From Escallonia rubra (lineage: Eukaryota > Streptophyta > Magnoliopsida > Escalloniales > Escalloniaceae), in assembly GCA_033065855.1 (NCBI GenBank), contig JAVXUO010003006.1, forward strand, positions 186,001 through 250,000: a stretch of DNA of 64,000 nt. The letters run 5' to 3'. The position numbers and the translations under genes were made by a program. Position 1 is the first letter of the stretch; every line of letters begins with the position of its first letter. Below are positions 21,461 through 33,877 of this stretch, piece after piece. The notes under the pieces were generated by a model. That model made no database searches. It saw only the letters and a list, made by a program, of their open reading frames with translations, and was not told where the DNA came from.

Positions 21461-22998
21461 TATTAAAACTCATCCTTTTGAAGACAAGTGTCCACAATTG
21501 GGGTCTAGTAGTTGTGGCTGTCGAGAAGTGGTGGCTGGCAGTGCTGGGTGGCAATGGTGTGGGTCGTGGTGGCGACGAGAGAGGAGTGGACATGTTAAGA
21601 AATTTGGACTAGATATCTTAAAAAATATGGACTACTTTGCATAAATATGGTAAAATTTAGCTCTCCTACCTTTTTAAGGCATGCCAAAATAATGACACCC
21701 TTTACTTAGATCGGATTTTTGGTTTGAATGGCACATAATGTAATATGAGTACGAAAAAGAGGCTCTAAGTTTTCCTACCTTAATACCAAATTAGAAAAAA
21801 AGAGGATAAAAAAGGGAAAGGGTGGCCCGTGCACGAGTCTCCGCCACTACAGGATATGGAAGGAACATGAATATCTCTTTTTGTTCCAAGCCAAATAACT
21901 ACTCTAACCAGTTTCTCTTGATATTCACGAGTATAATGCTTTAAGCATACAATGCATTTACAACCTCGCTAAATTGCTGAGGAACAACTTTTCTCAATTG
22001 AAGAGTTCCTTGACGAAACTCGAAAAAAGGCAAAAGCAAAACCAGTCTCTGCTTTCAAGTAGAAGTGGATAGTACCTTGATCAGGCAGCCAGCAAAAAGA
22101 TCCCATCATAGGCCCCAGCATGAAAGGAATCTCGCTTAAGAGTCTCATCCACACGGTAATCATGACCCTTTGGCCTCTTCGACATATTAGCTCAAGCCCT
22201 TTACTCAAGATCTTTGCATTTCTCTTCCTTCACCTTTTTGTAAAGATTGTTAAAAATCTTCAGCATAAAACCGCTCCGACAACATACATGTAGCAGCACC
22301 AGCGGATGAAGCAGTGGGCAAACCCGAAAGGGCCAGGCAATGTCTAACAGCAAATAAGACACTTCCAAATGGAGCAAGGCATTAAGATAGATCATAACGA
22401 TTGACACGAAAAGGATCTAATGAAACCCTTAAACCCTTCCCTCCATCCCAAAATTAATAAAGAATCATCGAGTATAAAAGCCACTAAAGAAAGAACGACA
22501 TGTATAAGCATGAGCTTACCTTAAATGGGCTCTCCGAATTGCATCAAGACCACTTACACTTGGATAAGGTTTGCAATACGAGCCAAACCCTCCTGATAGA
22601 GTATACCACTGAAATGGATTCCTTGTAACTGAATGAGAAACTGTAGATGATATTCTCTTTATATCCCTTTCTTCCTTAATTGCTTTGAGATAAGTACTCA
22701 ATTTGTATTCTATGCCTTTGGTATCATATTTTCTGTAGAACGAGTACAGTACCCAGTTCGAATACCGCATGCAGCTTCGTAACTTATGAGGAATAAACAG
22801 TTTCAGGTAGAAAGAGAGTGAAAAAATAATTGACACGCACCAGCAGCAAGCCTCAATAGAAGAACACGAGATAGAATGCAAAAAAAGGGGTTAATATAAG
22901 AACTCATCATGATAACAATATATAGCTGTCAGTAGCGTAATTTTCCATAAGATCAAGTTATTTGCGATCAGCATTACTTTTCTTTTAGATTTACAACT
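21461..22998. other. Intergenic / 3' flank of the hAT-derived gene
   Basis: No supported gene. The right half (about 22,500-22,998) probably includes the 3' UTR of the minus-strand hAT-derived gene. Minor frames have no recognisable content. Confidence 0.4.
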
Positions 22999-25913
22999 TC
23001 AAGGACTTTCCCTGGCATCAAGGGATAGATAGTCCAACCACGAATTGTCTAAAAGAGGAGATGAAGATAAAGATTTAGAAGGCCACTCACAACTAACATC
23101 TATTTCATCAAAAATGATAGGCTTGCACTTACCTTCCCTACTTCTATCAATTGCTTGTAACCAGAGATTGCACTGAACAAAAACCAAATCATTGAGTTTC
23201 TCCTGCTCCAAGCTGTCACACTTCTGTTTATGTAGGCTCTCAAAAGTGCTCCAATTCCACTTACACCAGTGAGAACTACATGGTTGACTAAGTATCCGTA
23301 TTGCAGCTCTCTGCAGGGTTGGGATTTCATAACCATATCCTGCCCACCAGTCACCTAAGTATGAATAAAGCCAAAGAAATCATAAGAGAAATGCCATCGG
23401 ATAAAGATTGTCAAGGGGAAATCATAGGCTCAAAACAGTTGGATAAAAAAAGTATTATTCAGAAAAATGCCACCTCGTGCAAACCAAAAAACTCTCCCTC
23501 AGCCCAATAAATAAATAAGAGCAGGCAGAAAAAGGGCCTTGAACCTAGCTATAGACAATTTGCCCAAAGAAGTTGCCATGTCTCCAATCTCCATCCCTCC
23601 AAATAACTGTCACAAACAACGGGGAATCAAAACCCAGAGCTTCGTACCCGTCTCTCTTATAAAGTGACCAACTACTCAGCACATCCAGGACCGTCTCTCT
23701 TTGATGGCTTAATGAACAAATAATAAGGAATAACTACTATAGGTGGAACGGATCTCCAATGGGAAAGGTTGAATAAAGGTGGGGGCACTCCTAAAAATCC
23801 TCATGAGCTTGCTTTCAAGTAACTCGCAAATCCATTCTTATTACTCGTTAGCATGCACATATATGTTGTTACATGAAAGCTCCCGTATACTCCTTAAGAA
23901 GAATGCAAACGTATTCATTTCAAATTTTACATCCAGATGCCTAAAGGGCTACAGAAGGAAGTGTCTTGTTTCTAAATTTTGTCAATTGTGCATACTTAAC
24001 CGTCCATGTCATTTTTGGTGAACGTTATCTATTTGACCTCAAAGTTTACAACTGATCCATTAATAGTCATCATAAATCTATGAATGCTTGGTAGATTCTA
24101 TTAACTCTGGGCCAAACCCCATTTTCTTTGTGGCCTCCTATCAAAAATAAAATGATGGCTTCTCTCTCTCTCCTACTATAAGATGGCATTCCTTTGGGAT
24201 AACCATCATGAAGAGGAGTTGAAAGACTAAAGCAATCGAAGCCTAACCTGGGGCATTCAGCCTCCTTCCCATGATTGCAAAATCAGTCCCAAGAGCACCT
24301 TGAGCATTTATGTATACGGGATGTTCTTTTGTTATTTCTGATTTAACTTTGTCGTCGGCGGCCATTTTCAACATTGCTTCTTGAAACCCATTCTTCATCC
24401 GTGAATCAACTTTAAAGTTGAGGCCGTAGAAAATAGAAGGATTAAGAAATGCTGCTGCTGCATGTAATGGTGAGTGAAGATGCATATTCCATCTCCTATC
24501 AATTATATCACAGAGTGGCACATATTTGTCTTCAATACCATTGTAATACGCCTTGATTTCGATCTTTGCCCTCTCCATCCCCTCGTATATATAGCCCATA
24601 GCAGGCATGTCACCATCAACAACCCTTAGGATTTTAAGTAGAGGTTCAGACACACTTACAGTTTCACGTGCAGACTTCCAGAATCTATCCGAGTACAACA
24701 AGGACTTAAAAGCTTGGGCATCAGGTCCTCTACTATAAATGGATGATAACCACTCAGAATGAGAAAAGATTTGCTTCAAACTTGCCTCTTGAATCACAAT
24801 CGACCTCAACGAGAGGAAATTACTGACAAGTCTAGATATGTTTGGATGAATCAACTCCCTTCCACCTGTGTACTTCCTCATCATATTAAGCGTCCATGCC
24901 TGACTATATATGTATCTTGAGATAGCATTTGCCTCCTCCAATACTGTACTCACTAATTCTTTTTTACTAAAATCCTCCAATATCTTACTAATACAATTGA
25001 AAGCACTTGGAGACCAAAACAAGGAAGGATATTTAGCCATCAGAAGCCTTCCTGCATAGACATAACTAGCAGCACTATCTGTTAATACTTGAACAATATT
25101 CTCTACACCAACCTCCAAAGCCACGGCCTCAAGCAACTCAAACAAGTATTGAGCGTCATCTACATGGCCAGATAGATCAATGGACTTGAGAAACAGCGTT
25201 CCTCTGGGGCATGCAACAGAAAACACTATAAGCGACTTGGTCCTACCATCAGACCAGCAATCACACAAGATCGTGCAACCTGTTTCCCTCCATTCATCGC
25301 TCAATTTCTTGTAATGATCATTCATATCACCTTTCAGTTTGTCCAGAAGGGAAGACCTCATCATTTCACAACTTGGCGCTTTGTAGCCCATCCCGCACTC
25401 TGCTACAGCATCCACCATATCCTGAAAACCCGTGGATTTAGCAGCACTAAAAGGAACTGAATTTTGGATGAAAAATACAGCAATCTTTTTATCAGCATTC
25501 TCCTGCTTTTGCTTCTGAACATCATCGACTGATGGCTGAGCACTTGGAGAAGGGTGTGGAAACAACAAAGATGGACAAGTGCTACCATTCTGTCCGCTGG
25601 ACCCATTATTACGATGGGCGCCGCCGCTAATAGAAGAGCTATTTTGTTGACCATTGGCTACTTGGTCCACCTTTTGCCTCTTATGTGCTTTTTGTTTCCT
25701 CGTGGTGCTTAATATACTTTGGATGTGGTCTCGCACATCATCAGGGACTTCAGCACAGGGAACAATGTCCTTGTTTTTTATTTGAGCCAAATGGAATTTC
25801 ATCCTGTAAACTCCTCCGCTGAACTCCCGCTGACAATAGTTACATCTAACCTTCTGTCTAGTCGCATCAACAAGAACACAGTGTTCCCAACAGGCATCTC
25901 TTCCTCGAACCAT
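22999..25913 (-). CDS. hAT-transposase-derived protein (BED zinc finger, DUF659-like, hAT dimerisation)
   Basis: Two exons on the minus strand, 25913-24248 and 23354-22999. The GT-AG intron splits a Gly codon, giving 673 aa in one frame. I chose MVRGRDACW as start because the upstream in-frame sequence looks like leader. Domains: BED zinc finger with W9, C24, C27, H41 and C53; a basic KQKAHKRQK patch; a low-complexity Ser/Asn/Gly linker; a DUF659/RNase-H-like core (CDCWSDGR, VQVLTDSAASY); and a C-terminal hAT dimerisation domain (WWAGYG, ILSQPCSS, EKLNDLVFVQ). The family's Cys-Ala-Ala-His-Cys signature reads SAFNC here, so its His is lost. It resembles Arabidopsis 'hAT transposon superfamily' genes (At1g79740/At4g15020 type), which act as host nuclear proteins. 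Intron, length and lost motif suggest a domesticated DNA-binding protein rather than an active transposase. Confidence 0.9.
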
Positions 25914-26792
25914 AATAACTAGTAAATTAAGCAAGACAGTTAATTTCGCTGAGAACACAAAACGCAACATCAAAAGTGCACGTTAGAAATCTTCTACTCA
26001 AACATGTAGAGATTTATTCGAAGTGGTTCAGACTTCAGAATCTGCAAAACAAAAAGTGATATACTATCCAAAACGATCCCAAAGAACTGCAATTTATAAA
26101 CAGAAAGCAGAAGGTTAAACATTAACACCAACTACGAACATTAAGATCAAGGTGCTCGCAGTCTATCTACTTAGAAGTAAGAGGAGGGGAGTGACTCCAT
26201 TCCTTCCTCGTTAAAGCTTTTACCATATGCTTCCTCCAAAAACAACCCATTACCCATTCCTTCCCGTCCTGCCACGGTTGCACATATTGGTAATGTACCT
26301 AACCATGAACTGCAAAAACAGAAATCCTACCGATTCACCTTAAGTACCGCGAAATACTAAGAACAGGTACTACAGAAACTAACTTGGACGTCTTACTATA
26401 GCTGATCCTTGCAAATATTTTAGTAAGCATCAAAAAGGGTAAACCTTCATTCATTTTAACTGGCCGAAAGCCCAGCTTGAATTAAGGAATAAGAAAATTT
26501 ATACTACTATTAGCCCCAAATACTTGATCAAAAATAGGGACTACAGACCGCCATAACTCTAATTCAGATGCATTCTTTCATATACAAATAGAAAGGCTTC
26601 ATTTTTCTTAGCTTTCCTTTAGATTCTCTAAAGCACGTGTCACCAGTACGATGTTATGGAGAGTATACAAGACAAATTTTAGAAGCAATTAACAGTTTCA
26701 CCAAGCATCCATCAAGACTAAGCAACTCAACATTATTTCACTAGGTGAAGTGATACAAGATTAATCTCAAATGTTAACGATCTCTTCTATAC

Positions 26793-26960
26793 CTGGTGGT
26801 GATGGCGTGGTTGCCGGAAGCTGACGGTGGTCGGAAAGAAACCGGCGATGAAGATCCGAGGAAATGAATAACCACGGCGATAAATCGGATGTCCTCGCCA
26901 AAACCTTTCCCCGAGGACGAGGAGTTGCGGCGTGGAAAATCGTCTTGATTGTTTGCACGT
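26793..26960 (-). other. Probable non-coding 5' leader exon of the hAT-derived gene
   Basis: On the minus strand, GC-rich sequence ends CACCACCAG followed by GTATAGAAG, a consensus splice donor at the lower edge. An acceptor-like TTGTGTTCTCAG occurs near 25,950, just before the coding start. The 25.96-26.79 kb stretch would be a leader intron. It contains nothing else I recognise. Confidence 0.45.
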
Positions 26961-26967
26961 GCTCTGC

Positions 26968-27480
26968 GCGTGCCTCGGGCAGGGCCTGAGCCGGACTGGG
27001 TGAGCCGTGAGCCTAAAGGGTCGATCATGCCCAGCCAAGATATAGTAAAGCCCATTAGGCCCGACTTCTGGTTGAGACTGGGACTAATCCAACGTAATTT
27101 GTGGGCTTGGGCTGGAGTAGATTTTTATTGCTCTTTTCCGCCATTTTTCGAGGTTGATGGGTTGACGACTAATCCAACGTAATTTGTGTCGCTCGAGAAA
27201 ATTCTTGGCATCATGTTACATGATCCTTTATTATAACAGCTTTAGTGACATTATTTATTTGCGTATGCGTGCCTCGGGCAATTCCTGAGCCAGACTGGGT
27301 GAGCGGTGAGCCCAAAGGGTCTATCATGCCTAGCCAAGGTATAGCAGAGCCTGACTTTTGGTTGAGATTGATGGGCTGACGAAGGATCCGCCGCTCGAGA
27401 AAATTCTTGACAATGTCGTACATGATCTTCTGAGGCAAAACATCTATATCGTAACAGCTCTAGTGACAAATAACAAAGTC
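26968..27480. repeat. Diverged tandem duplication, about 250-bp unit, two copies
   Basis: GCGTGCCTCGGGCA, CCTGAGCC(G/A)GACTGGGTGAG, GATCATGCC-type sequence, TTGATGGG(T/C)TGACGA and GCTCGAGAAAATTCTTG recur in the same order at about 26,968-27,240 and 27,266-27,480. Small indels separate the copies. Confidence 0.75.
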
Positions 27481-28267
27481 AATTTGTTAGTCGGGCAAGG
27501 AAAGTTTAAGTCGACATCCAAATTTTTTGGTTGTTTGCTAATTGGATTCAAAAGCCATTTACCCAAAAGATGGAGCTTCTTTGATGCAACTATTTCGTTT
27601 TAGCTTTAAGTTTATGACATTAACACAACCTCATCTTGGATCGAAGTTATATACCACCTCTTCAGTCTACCCCCCACCGAGCATTCCTTGCTAGGATGAG
27701 CATATCAACTACATGCCAAGCTCGTCAAATTACCAACCAGACTGACCACCTGATCTAAGTCCTCTGATCACAAAGAATAAGAAGATGAAGATGCTTACCG
27801 GTCATGAAATTATGCAGATCTCCTACACATTGGGGTTCAATCTACCCATGAAAAAATGATTATTGATCCACCAGGTAAGTCTCTTGAGAAGTAAACCATG
27901 GCATCTACTGAGGACAGGTCGCCCACGTATGCAGGCAAAAACCACTAGTACTTGTATACGAAGTATAGAGAGGAAAATTCAAGGAAGTGAAGGCATCCAT
28001 TAGTTATGTAATACGGTCATTCCAATTCAAGGAAGATTCAACAGGCATAGCCATGTTACCTTACATCCAGTAAATAAGGACAAAACTCGGGGTTGTAAAG
28101 AAACCAAAAGGTAATGTATCTGAATTGGGTGCAATGAAGTAAAAGAAGGTAGCATGAAATTCAACCATGGCAACAAGGAGAGTTTTGGTTTATTCACTGT
28201 GTAGTCGATCCGAGAACTAGTTTGCACGGGTATAATACTCAAAAGAGGATCACTTACGGCAGCCTAC
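27481..28267. other. Intergenic, no gene seen
   Basis: 3' flank of the MIC19-like gene. No convincing frame, repeat or RNA gene. Confidence 0.4.
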
Positions 28268-28807
28268 TCAATGCATGGAACTCACTAGCTGCCTAACTCG
28301 ACGAGCGCAATCTGCAAAATTGTTAACCACATTAGCACATTTCAAGGGGTCCTTGGGATGTTCCCTGTAGCACTCCAAGCAAGCATTTTTCTCGGCCAAG
28401 CAGGCCATGGGTTTCTGGTATGGAAGTTGGAACTCCTTGTCATGGAGATCCTTGGCTCTTTGTGTAACTTCCTTAGCTACTTCCTCTTCCCGCTTCTGCA
28501 ATCTTTCAACAACCTTATCACTCTCTCGAAGGACAGACCGGATCTCATCTAACTCAGAATTAGCAGATTGTGGAGGTGGGGGAACTGGCAGGTACAATGG
28601 AGGCCCAAGTGGCCATCCAGCAGCCGGCCCTTTAAGCGTCTCAGAATCACCAGGAATCTGCTTCTGGTGGATCTTGGCTTGGGGCTTTGGTGGGTCTCGT
28701 GGTATCTTTGCTTTTGGTTTCCTTGTTTTCTTCTTCAACTTGTCACCATCATCAGCGAGCTGCTTCACTAAGTTGTGGCTGATTTGAATTGTAAATGATT
28801 CATCCAT
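28268..28807 (-). CDS. MIC19/CHCHD3-like twin CX9C protein
   Basis: A 179-aa single coding exon starting MDESFTI. Residues 23-50 are Lys/Pro-rich. Residues 60-80 are Pro-rich. About 84-125 forms a charged coiled coil (LDEIRSVLRESDKVVERLQKREEEVAK, shown as its span). The C-terminus is a CHCH fold with two CX9C pairs, C136-C146 and C157-C167, plus C143. Twin CX9C proteins are oxidised by MIA40 in the mitochondrial intermembrane space. A coiled coil followed by a CHCH domain is the layout of MICOS subunits MIC19/MIC25, which hold cristae junctions. That identity is inferred from architecture. An acceptor-like CCTTAG before 28,832 suggests a spliced 5' leader, so the promoter may be far to the right. 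Confidence 0.75.
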   Translation of the reverse strand: MDESFTIQISHNLVKQLADDGDKLKKKTRKPKAKIPRDPPKPQAKIHQKQIPGDSETLKGPAAGWPLGPPLYLPVPPPPQSANSELDEIRSVLRESDKVVERLQKREEEVAKEVTQRAKDLHDKEFQLPYQKPMACLAEKNACLECYREHPKDPLKCANVVNNFADCARRVRQLVSSMH

Positions 28808-28832
28808 GCTACAGCAGCTCCAGACAAGTTAC

Positions 28833-29239
28833 CTAAGGACATCCATCGAGTGGTTTTACCGGTCAGATTAGCAGATATAAAACATCAAAAGCAAGCTCTT
28901 GATTTAAGTGGCATCATGCAGGTGTATTGTGTTAATTAATCAACATTTGTATATCATGAAAGGAGGTATATTAAAGCTCTTGCTGAGCCAATCATTGCAT
29001 ATTACTCCTAGAATCTATTAAATCAGATATGATAAAGAAACTGTTGCATGGTCTAATTCTTGTTGTGTCATCTGATTTGCTAGTCGCTACTGATCCATTA
29101 TCTGTAATATCTGAATAGACAAGGCTTTGATGTCACAAGGTGTCTTTCCAGGGTCAAGGCTCCTCGTGACATGATTAAATTTGGATCAAAGTTTAGCATC
29201 ATGGCAGGTTGCTGAATCATGAATTAAAAGATAAATGCA
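28833..29239. other. Upstream flank or leader intron of the MIC19-like gene
   Basis: AT-rich with no coding frame. If the leader acceptor at 28,832 is used, this is intron. Confidence 0.35.
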
Positions 29240-30330
29240 GCAATGATATATGAACAAAGACGTGATAGGCATGCATATAACTTAACAAAAAACGGACACA
29301 AGAAAAGGTAGAGATTTTAGTTTTTCACAGGTTAGCAACCTCTCATAAAGCGTATAAGTGAACAATTGAATGAAAATTGAGTCCCCGAAGAGTTTTGGGT
29401 TCTCAGAAGTTCATCACCGACAACAATATCCAAAAGGGCTAAGCAAAACTGAAGTTTACTGAGCCTATCGCATCTTGATATTAGTAGGCAGTAGCAATCT
29501 GATGTACATTATTGTGTTTTTCCGGTTTGGGGGGATGAGATGTACAGTAGAAACTAGAATACCCTATTCCAAGCCTTAAGATGCAAAAAGCAACAGTTCA
29601 TATTGCTAAAATTTGAAACTATAAATGGTAATGTCATATGAAGCATGGAAAATGACACGTGTGTATGTAAACAGAGAAAGAAAAACATGATACAGTTACC
29701 AATATTAGTAAACTTCAGCTACGAATATGCGAAATAATATGGGCGTAAGAGAGACTGAATGAATGAAAAAAGACGAACATGCTGCCACTTCTTAGATGCT
29801 GTGACCCGAATATCCATAAGATAGTAGGGCTAATACCAAATCCGTACCCTAGACTATACACCAAATCCAGCTCAAGTACCTAATGTTTCAATTGTACCAA
29901 GTCAGTACCCAGGGTTATTTTCCTAACATAGTTGAGTCCGCCGTCTAATGAAGGCTAACTGCCGTCAAGAAATCTAGGAGTAAGACTGTCAATATGAAGC
30001 GAAAAAAAGAGAGAGATAAAAAATGACGTGGCAGTGCCACACCAGCTTACCATGTCATCATCCCGACCCACCAAATAATCTCCTTTGATTCCTGGAATTA
30101 ATCTACATAAATCACACTCCACTTCAAGACAGCACCACACCACTACCGCACCGCCTGCTAACACTACCCGCCACGCAATCACCACCACCATCATCCAATC
30201 ACCACCAGCCCAACCACAAATCTGAACCCTGTCATCACAGTTATCCATTACCATTGAAACACAAGACCTAACCACTTAGCCTAACCCACTGCCGCCACCC
30301 CAACCCAATCAACACCGTCGCTCCCATCGA
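29240..30330. repeat. Large diverged inverted duplication, left arm
   Basis: The reverse complement of 32,870-33,860 matches this arm in order: AGCAACCTC...TAAAGCG(T/C)ATAAGTGA near 29,325; CTATCGCA(T/C)CTTGATATTA near 29,466; AAAAGACGAACATGCTGCCA near 29,768; TAGTAGGGCTAATACCA near 29,822; and TGACGTGGCAGTGCCACA near 30,024. The similarity covers unique-looking flank as well as half of family X, so a whole segment was copied in inverted orientation. Confidence 0.85.
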
Positions 30331-31370
30331 ATCCCAAACCGAACCACACATCCCAACCCTGTAGCCACTGCCATCTGAACCCCATCAACACCTCAACGGC
30401 CACCAAAACCACAGATCCAACCGCTGTCTTATATGTGTATGTTTCTTCATTTTTTGAATTGTGTAGACTAATTGGTGTGGGTGGTAATTGTGTGCATGTG
30501 TATCTTCAATTCTGTGTGTGTGGTTGTGTTTTCCTCAATTTTATGGTGGTGGGGGAAGGGTTAGGCCTCAATTTTGGGGGAAGTGGGCAGCGGGCTGGGG
30601 GGACGGAGGTGGGTGGTAAGGGATGGGATTGTGGAAGCGGTGGTGGTGGAAGGATTACAGGGGGACTGTTTTAGGGGATGAGGGAAGGCGGAGGTGGGGG
30701 TGGCAGAGGATCAGGTTGTCGGATCACTTGTGGTGGTGGTGGTGGAAAGGTTACATGGAGGTTGTTTTTTGGGATGAGGAATGTGGGCGGTGGTGTGGGG
30801 GACGGAGGTGGGCGGTGGCGTGGGGGGACGGAGATGGGGTTGGCACAGGACGGGTCGAGGGAGCGGGGGTGGTGGAAGGGTTGCAGGGTGGCTGTTTCGG
30901 GGGATGGGGGATGCGGGCGGTGGGATTGGGGGACGGGGATGGGAATGGTAGGAGACGGGGTTGAGGGAACAAGGGTGGTGGAAGGTTACAGGGGAGCTGT
31001 TTAGGGGGACGGGGCATGTGGGTGGTGGGGTGAGGTGACGGAGGTGGGGGTTGTGAACAGGGTTGGGGGAGTGGTGGCAGTGGAGGCTGTGATGGGGATC
31101 TTTTTTGGGGGTGGTTAGGCAGGTATTCTGCAAATTGGGAATTTCAGGATTGGGGGTGTTTTAGTAAAAAGTTAGTAATTAGCCGATATTTTTCACAAAT
31201 ACCAGGTTTGTCCCTGAAATTTCAGATGGCCGTGAGGCTTCATTAAACGGAGGATGTAATTGGGTTAGGAAAATAAACCTAAGTACTGATTTGGTACAAT
31301 TTAAACATTGGGCATACCAGCTGGATTTGGTGTATACTTTACGGGTACAGTTTTCGTATTAGCCCAAGGT
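29828..31370. mobile_element. Long-TIR GC-rich family X, copy 2 (complete)
   Basis: About 1.54 kb with imperfect terminal inverted repeats of about 145 bp: GGGCTAATAC, TATACACCAAATCCAGCT, AATTGTACCAA.TCAGTAC, and TTATTTTCCTAAC at the left, with their inverses at the right (TTTGGTGTATACTTTACGGG, GTATTAGCCC). The interior is C-rich then extremely G-rich (GGTGGTGG). No transposase and no clear target duplication. Long TIRs suggest a MULE-like non-autonomous element. Confidence 0.7.
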
Positions 31371-32590
31371 GGTATGTATCGAGAATCTCTTAAGGGGGAG
31401 GGGGAGAAAGAAGAAAAAGAAGCAGAGGAAAGAACATGGTTAAGGTCGTAAGGAAGAATATTTAAGGAACACATTTACTCCTTCCGGCAAGAGGAGGTGC
31501 ATGCCATTGCACATATCACCTTAACCATCACATCAGTTCACTCGGTCCTCTGTGCTGGTGAGTCGGTCAATCATGAACATGGCCAAATGGTGAGCCACTT
31601 CTAACTCCTTATCAACGTGTTGTACCTTATTCTTGCAAGATCCCTCATTTATATCAACATTCTACTCCGGTCAACTCTTTTGTTAAGGATGCCCGGGCGT
31701 CAAACGTTCTATACCATTATGCAAAGTTTATGCTCATTCTTCTGCCAATAAAATTGGTTTATATAGCTCTCCTCACCTTGACAAGAACTCCTACATCACG
31801 AAGAGATCCAAAATCAACTCTGCACCTCATCCACCCAGCTACCAACGTACAAAGAATGCATTTGAAAGCTTCTCCAATGGTTTCACTTCAAAAGCACCAA
31901 CGAAAACATAGACCAAAGAATAGTAACAACAGTTCCATCGTTACTTTTGCACATATGTTCACGTTTCCTCTTTCTCCATTTAACGTTGGTAAGGATAGAT
32001 GGTACGAGTGTCTAAAGGAAGAGTAAGGCAAAAAAAAGGACAAACTCTTTATCCGATTAATAGATCCAATAGAAACATGGACACCACATCCCCATCTTAC
32101 ATTCTAGGATTTCTATCTCCACGAGTCTTAATTTAGAATCGGCTTGTGTGCGAACTTTGGCGGTCATGACTGTGTCATCAGCGAAAGAAATACATAACAA
32201 GAGGAGTTTATGACAAATAAATACATCGAAACAAATCTATGGATGTCTGTGAACACAGCACAAAAGATGAACCTTAGCAGATTATAACCTGAACCTTTAT
32301 GCCTCACTATCAAAGCATAAACCTCGTACTGGAAAATTGGATTTCCTCCAAACAATGTACCAGTTGTTCGTTCGCACACATAGAAGGCAATTTTGCATAT
32401 CTTAACATCTCAACGGGCAGCATGCACATTTTGCATAATGTGACGTTCTATCTTTTGATGTTTTACGCACACCCTTGCACACGTTAGGCAACATAATTCA
32501 CATGCATGCATCACAGACATGAATTCATCCGTATATCCTTTTTACTTACAACTCACAATATGTCAACAACTAGAAACCAAACCTACAGCG
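31371..32590. other. Intergenic; short block shared with 20,030-20,160
   Basis: About 31,420-31,540 read in reverse matches 20,030-20,160 (GGCATGCACCTC, then AATCTTCCTT or ATTCTTCCTT, then ACC.TAACCATGTT). The homology around family X therefore continues past its terminal repeat. The rest has no recognised gene. Confidence 0.45.
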
Positions 32591-32606
32591 CCCCCCCCCC
32601 CCCCCC
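32591..32606. repeat. Poly-C run of 16
   Basis: A homopolymer of 16 C. Its length is likely polymorphic or assembly-sensitive. Confidence 0.9.
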
Positions 32607-32869
32607 ACAAACAAAAACAAAACAAAAAAACATGCCTTCACCCTCCCCTCTCCATGGAGAAAATAGAACAGGAACAAAAAGTTGCAAAAAGAATGCAGCG
32701 CTAGTAAATCTCCTACAACTCTCATTATGATTCAAGCAACTACTTTAACTTCTTCATAATAGTTGCATGATAACAATGTTATTGGTAGCAGTTCATATTG
32801 CTAAAAATGGGTCAAGCACGTTATCACTTTATTAAGGCTGCGATAAATTAGGTTCTATAGATTCTTCCT

Positions 32870-33860
32870 ATTCAAGATCCTGATGGGAGCGGAGGTGTTG
32901 GTTGCTTGGGTGGCGGCAGTGGGATTGGGCTGGGTGGTTGAGTCTTGGGTTTCAATGACAATGGATGACAGTGACGATGAGGTTCAGATGCGTGGTTGAG
33001 CTGGTGGTGATTGGATGGTGGTAGTGGTGATGGTGATGGTGGCGGTGATTGCATGGCGGGTTGTGTTAGCAGGTGGTTTGGTGCAGTGTGGTGATAGCGC
33101 ACTGTGGTTTGGTGGGGTACGGATGATGGCATGGCAAGCTGATGTGGCACTGCCACGTCATTTCATATATTTTTTTTCCTCCATATTGACAGTCTTGCCC
33201 CTGGATTTTCTGACGGCGGAGTTAACTTCGTTAGAAAAATAACCAGGGTACTGATTTGGTACAATTGAAACATCGGGTACTCGAGCCGGATTTGGTATAT
33301 ACTTTAGGGTAGAATTAGAAATATGGTATTAGCCCTACTATTTCATGGATGTTTGGTCGTTGTAGCATCTAAGAAGTGGCAGCATGTTCGTCTTTTTTCA
33401 TTCAGTCATTCACTCTCTCCGACACATTATATTTTGCTGAAGTTTGAACATGTTTATAACAATATCCTATGAAGCATGGAAAATGACACATGTATATGTC
33501 GATAGAAAAAATGAAACATGACGTAGTTTACCAAAGAAAAGAAAAACAAAGAAAAACACAAAAAAGATTGCTACTAATATCAAGGTGCGATAGGCATAGC
33601 ATATTTCAGTTTTGCTGAACCCTATTACAAATTTGACATTATTGTGCTGATTAACTTATGAGAATCCAAAGCTTTTTGGACACACAATTCTCAGACGTAA
33701 TTGGTCACTTATGCGCTTTAAGGGAGGTTGCTAATCCGTGAAAACTAAAAACCCCTACCTTCTCTCATGTATGTATGCAAGGGTTTCTTGTTATTTTTTT
33801 GCATAATCTTTTACCCTCAGTTATATGTTATAGATGCCTTTAACAACGTCTTTATGTTGG
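32870..33860. repeat. Large diverged inverted duplication, right arm, including family X copy 3
   Basis: Inverted partner of 29,240-30,330. It begins with half of a family X element (about 32,875-33,345: G-rich interior, TGATGTGGCACTGCCACGTC, TTGCCCCTGGATTTTCTGAC, GGTATTAGCCCTA). It continues into the shared flank (TGGCAGCATGTTCGTC, ATATCAAGGTGCGATAGGCA, TTGCTAATCCGTGAAAACTA). Substitutions and indels are frequent, so the duplication is old. Confidence 0.85.
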
Positions 33861-33877
33861 TATGCTGTGAGTCAGAT

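Noticed and set aside
22516-22881. 121-residue minus-strand frame downstream of the hAT-derived gene
   Set aside because: No resemblance to a domain, and it follows the stop of a complete protein, so it is probably 3' UTR.
27820-27850. GGGTTCAATCTACCC as a possible tRNA T-arm
   Set aside because: No matching acceptor, D or anticodon arms at the required distances.
30435-31133. Gly/Trp-rich and Pro-rich frames that look like glycine-rich proteins
   Set aside because: Same G-rich family X interior, open on both strands, with no start context or signal peptide.
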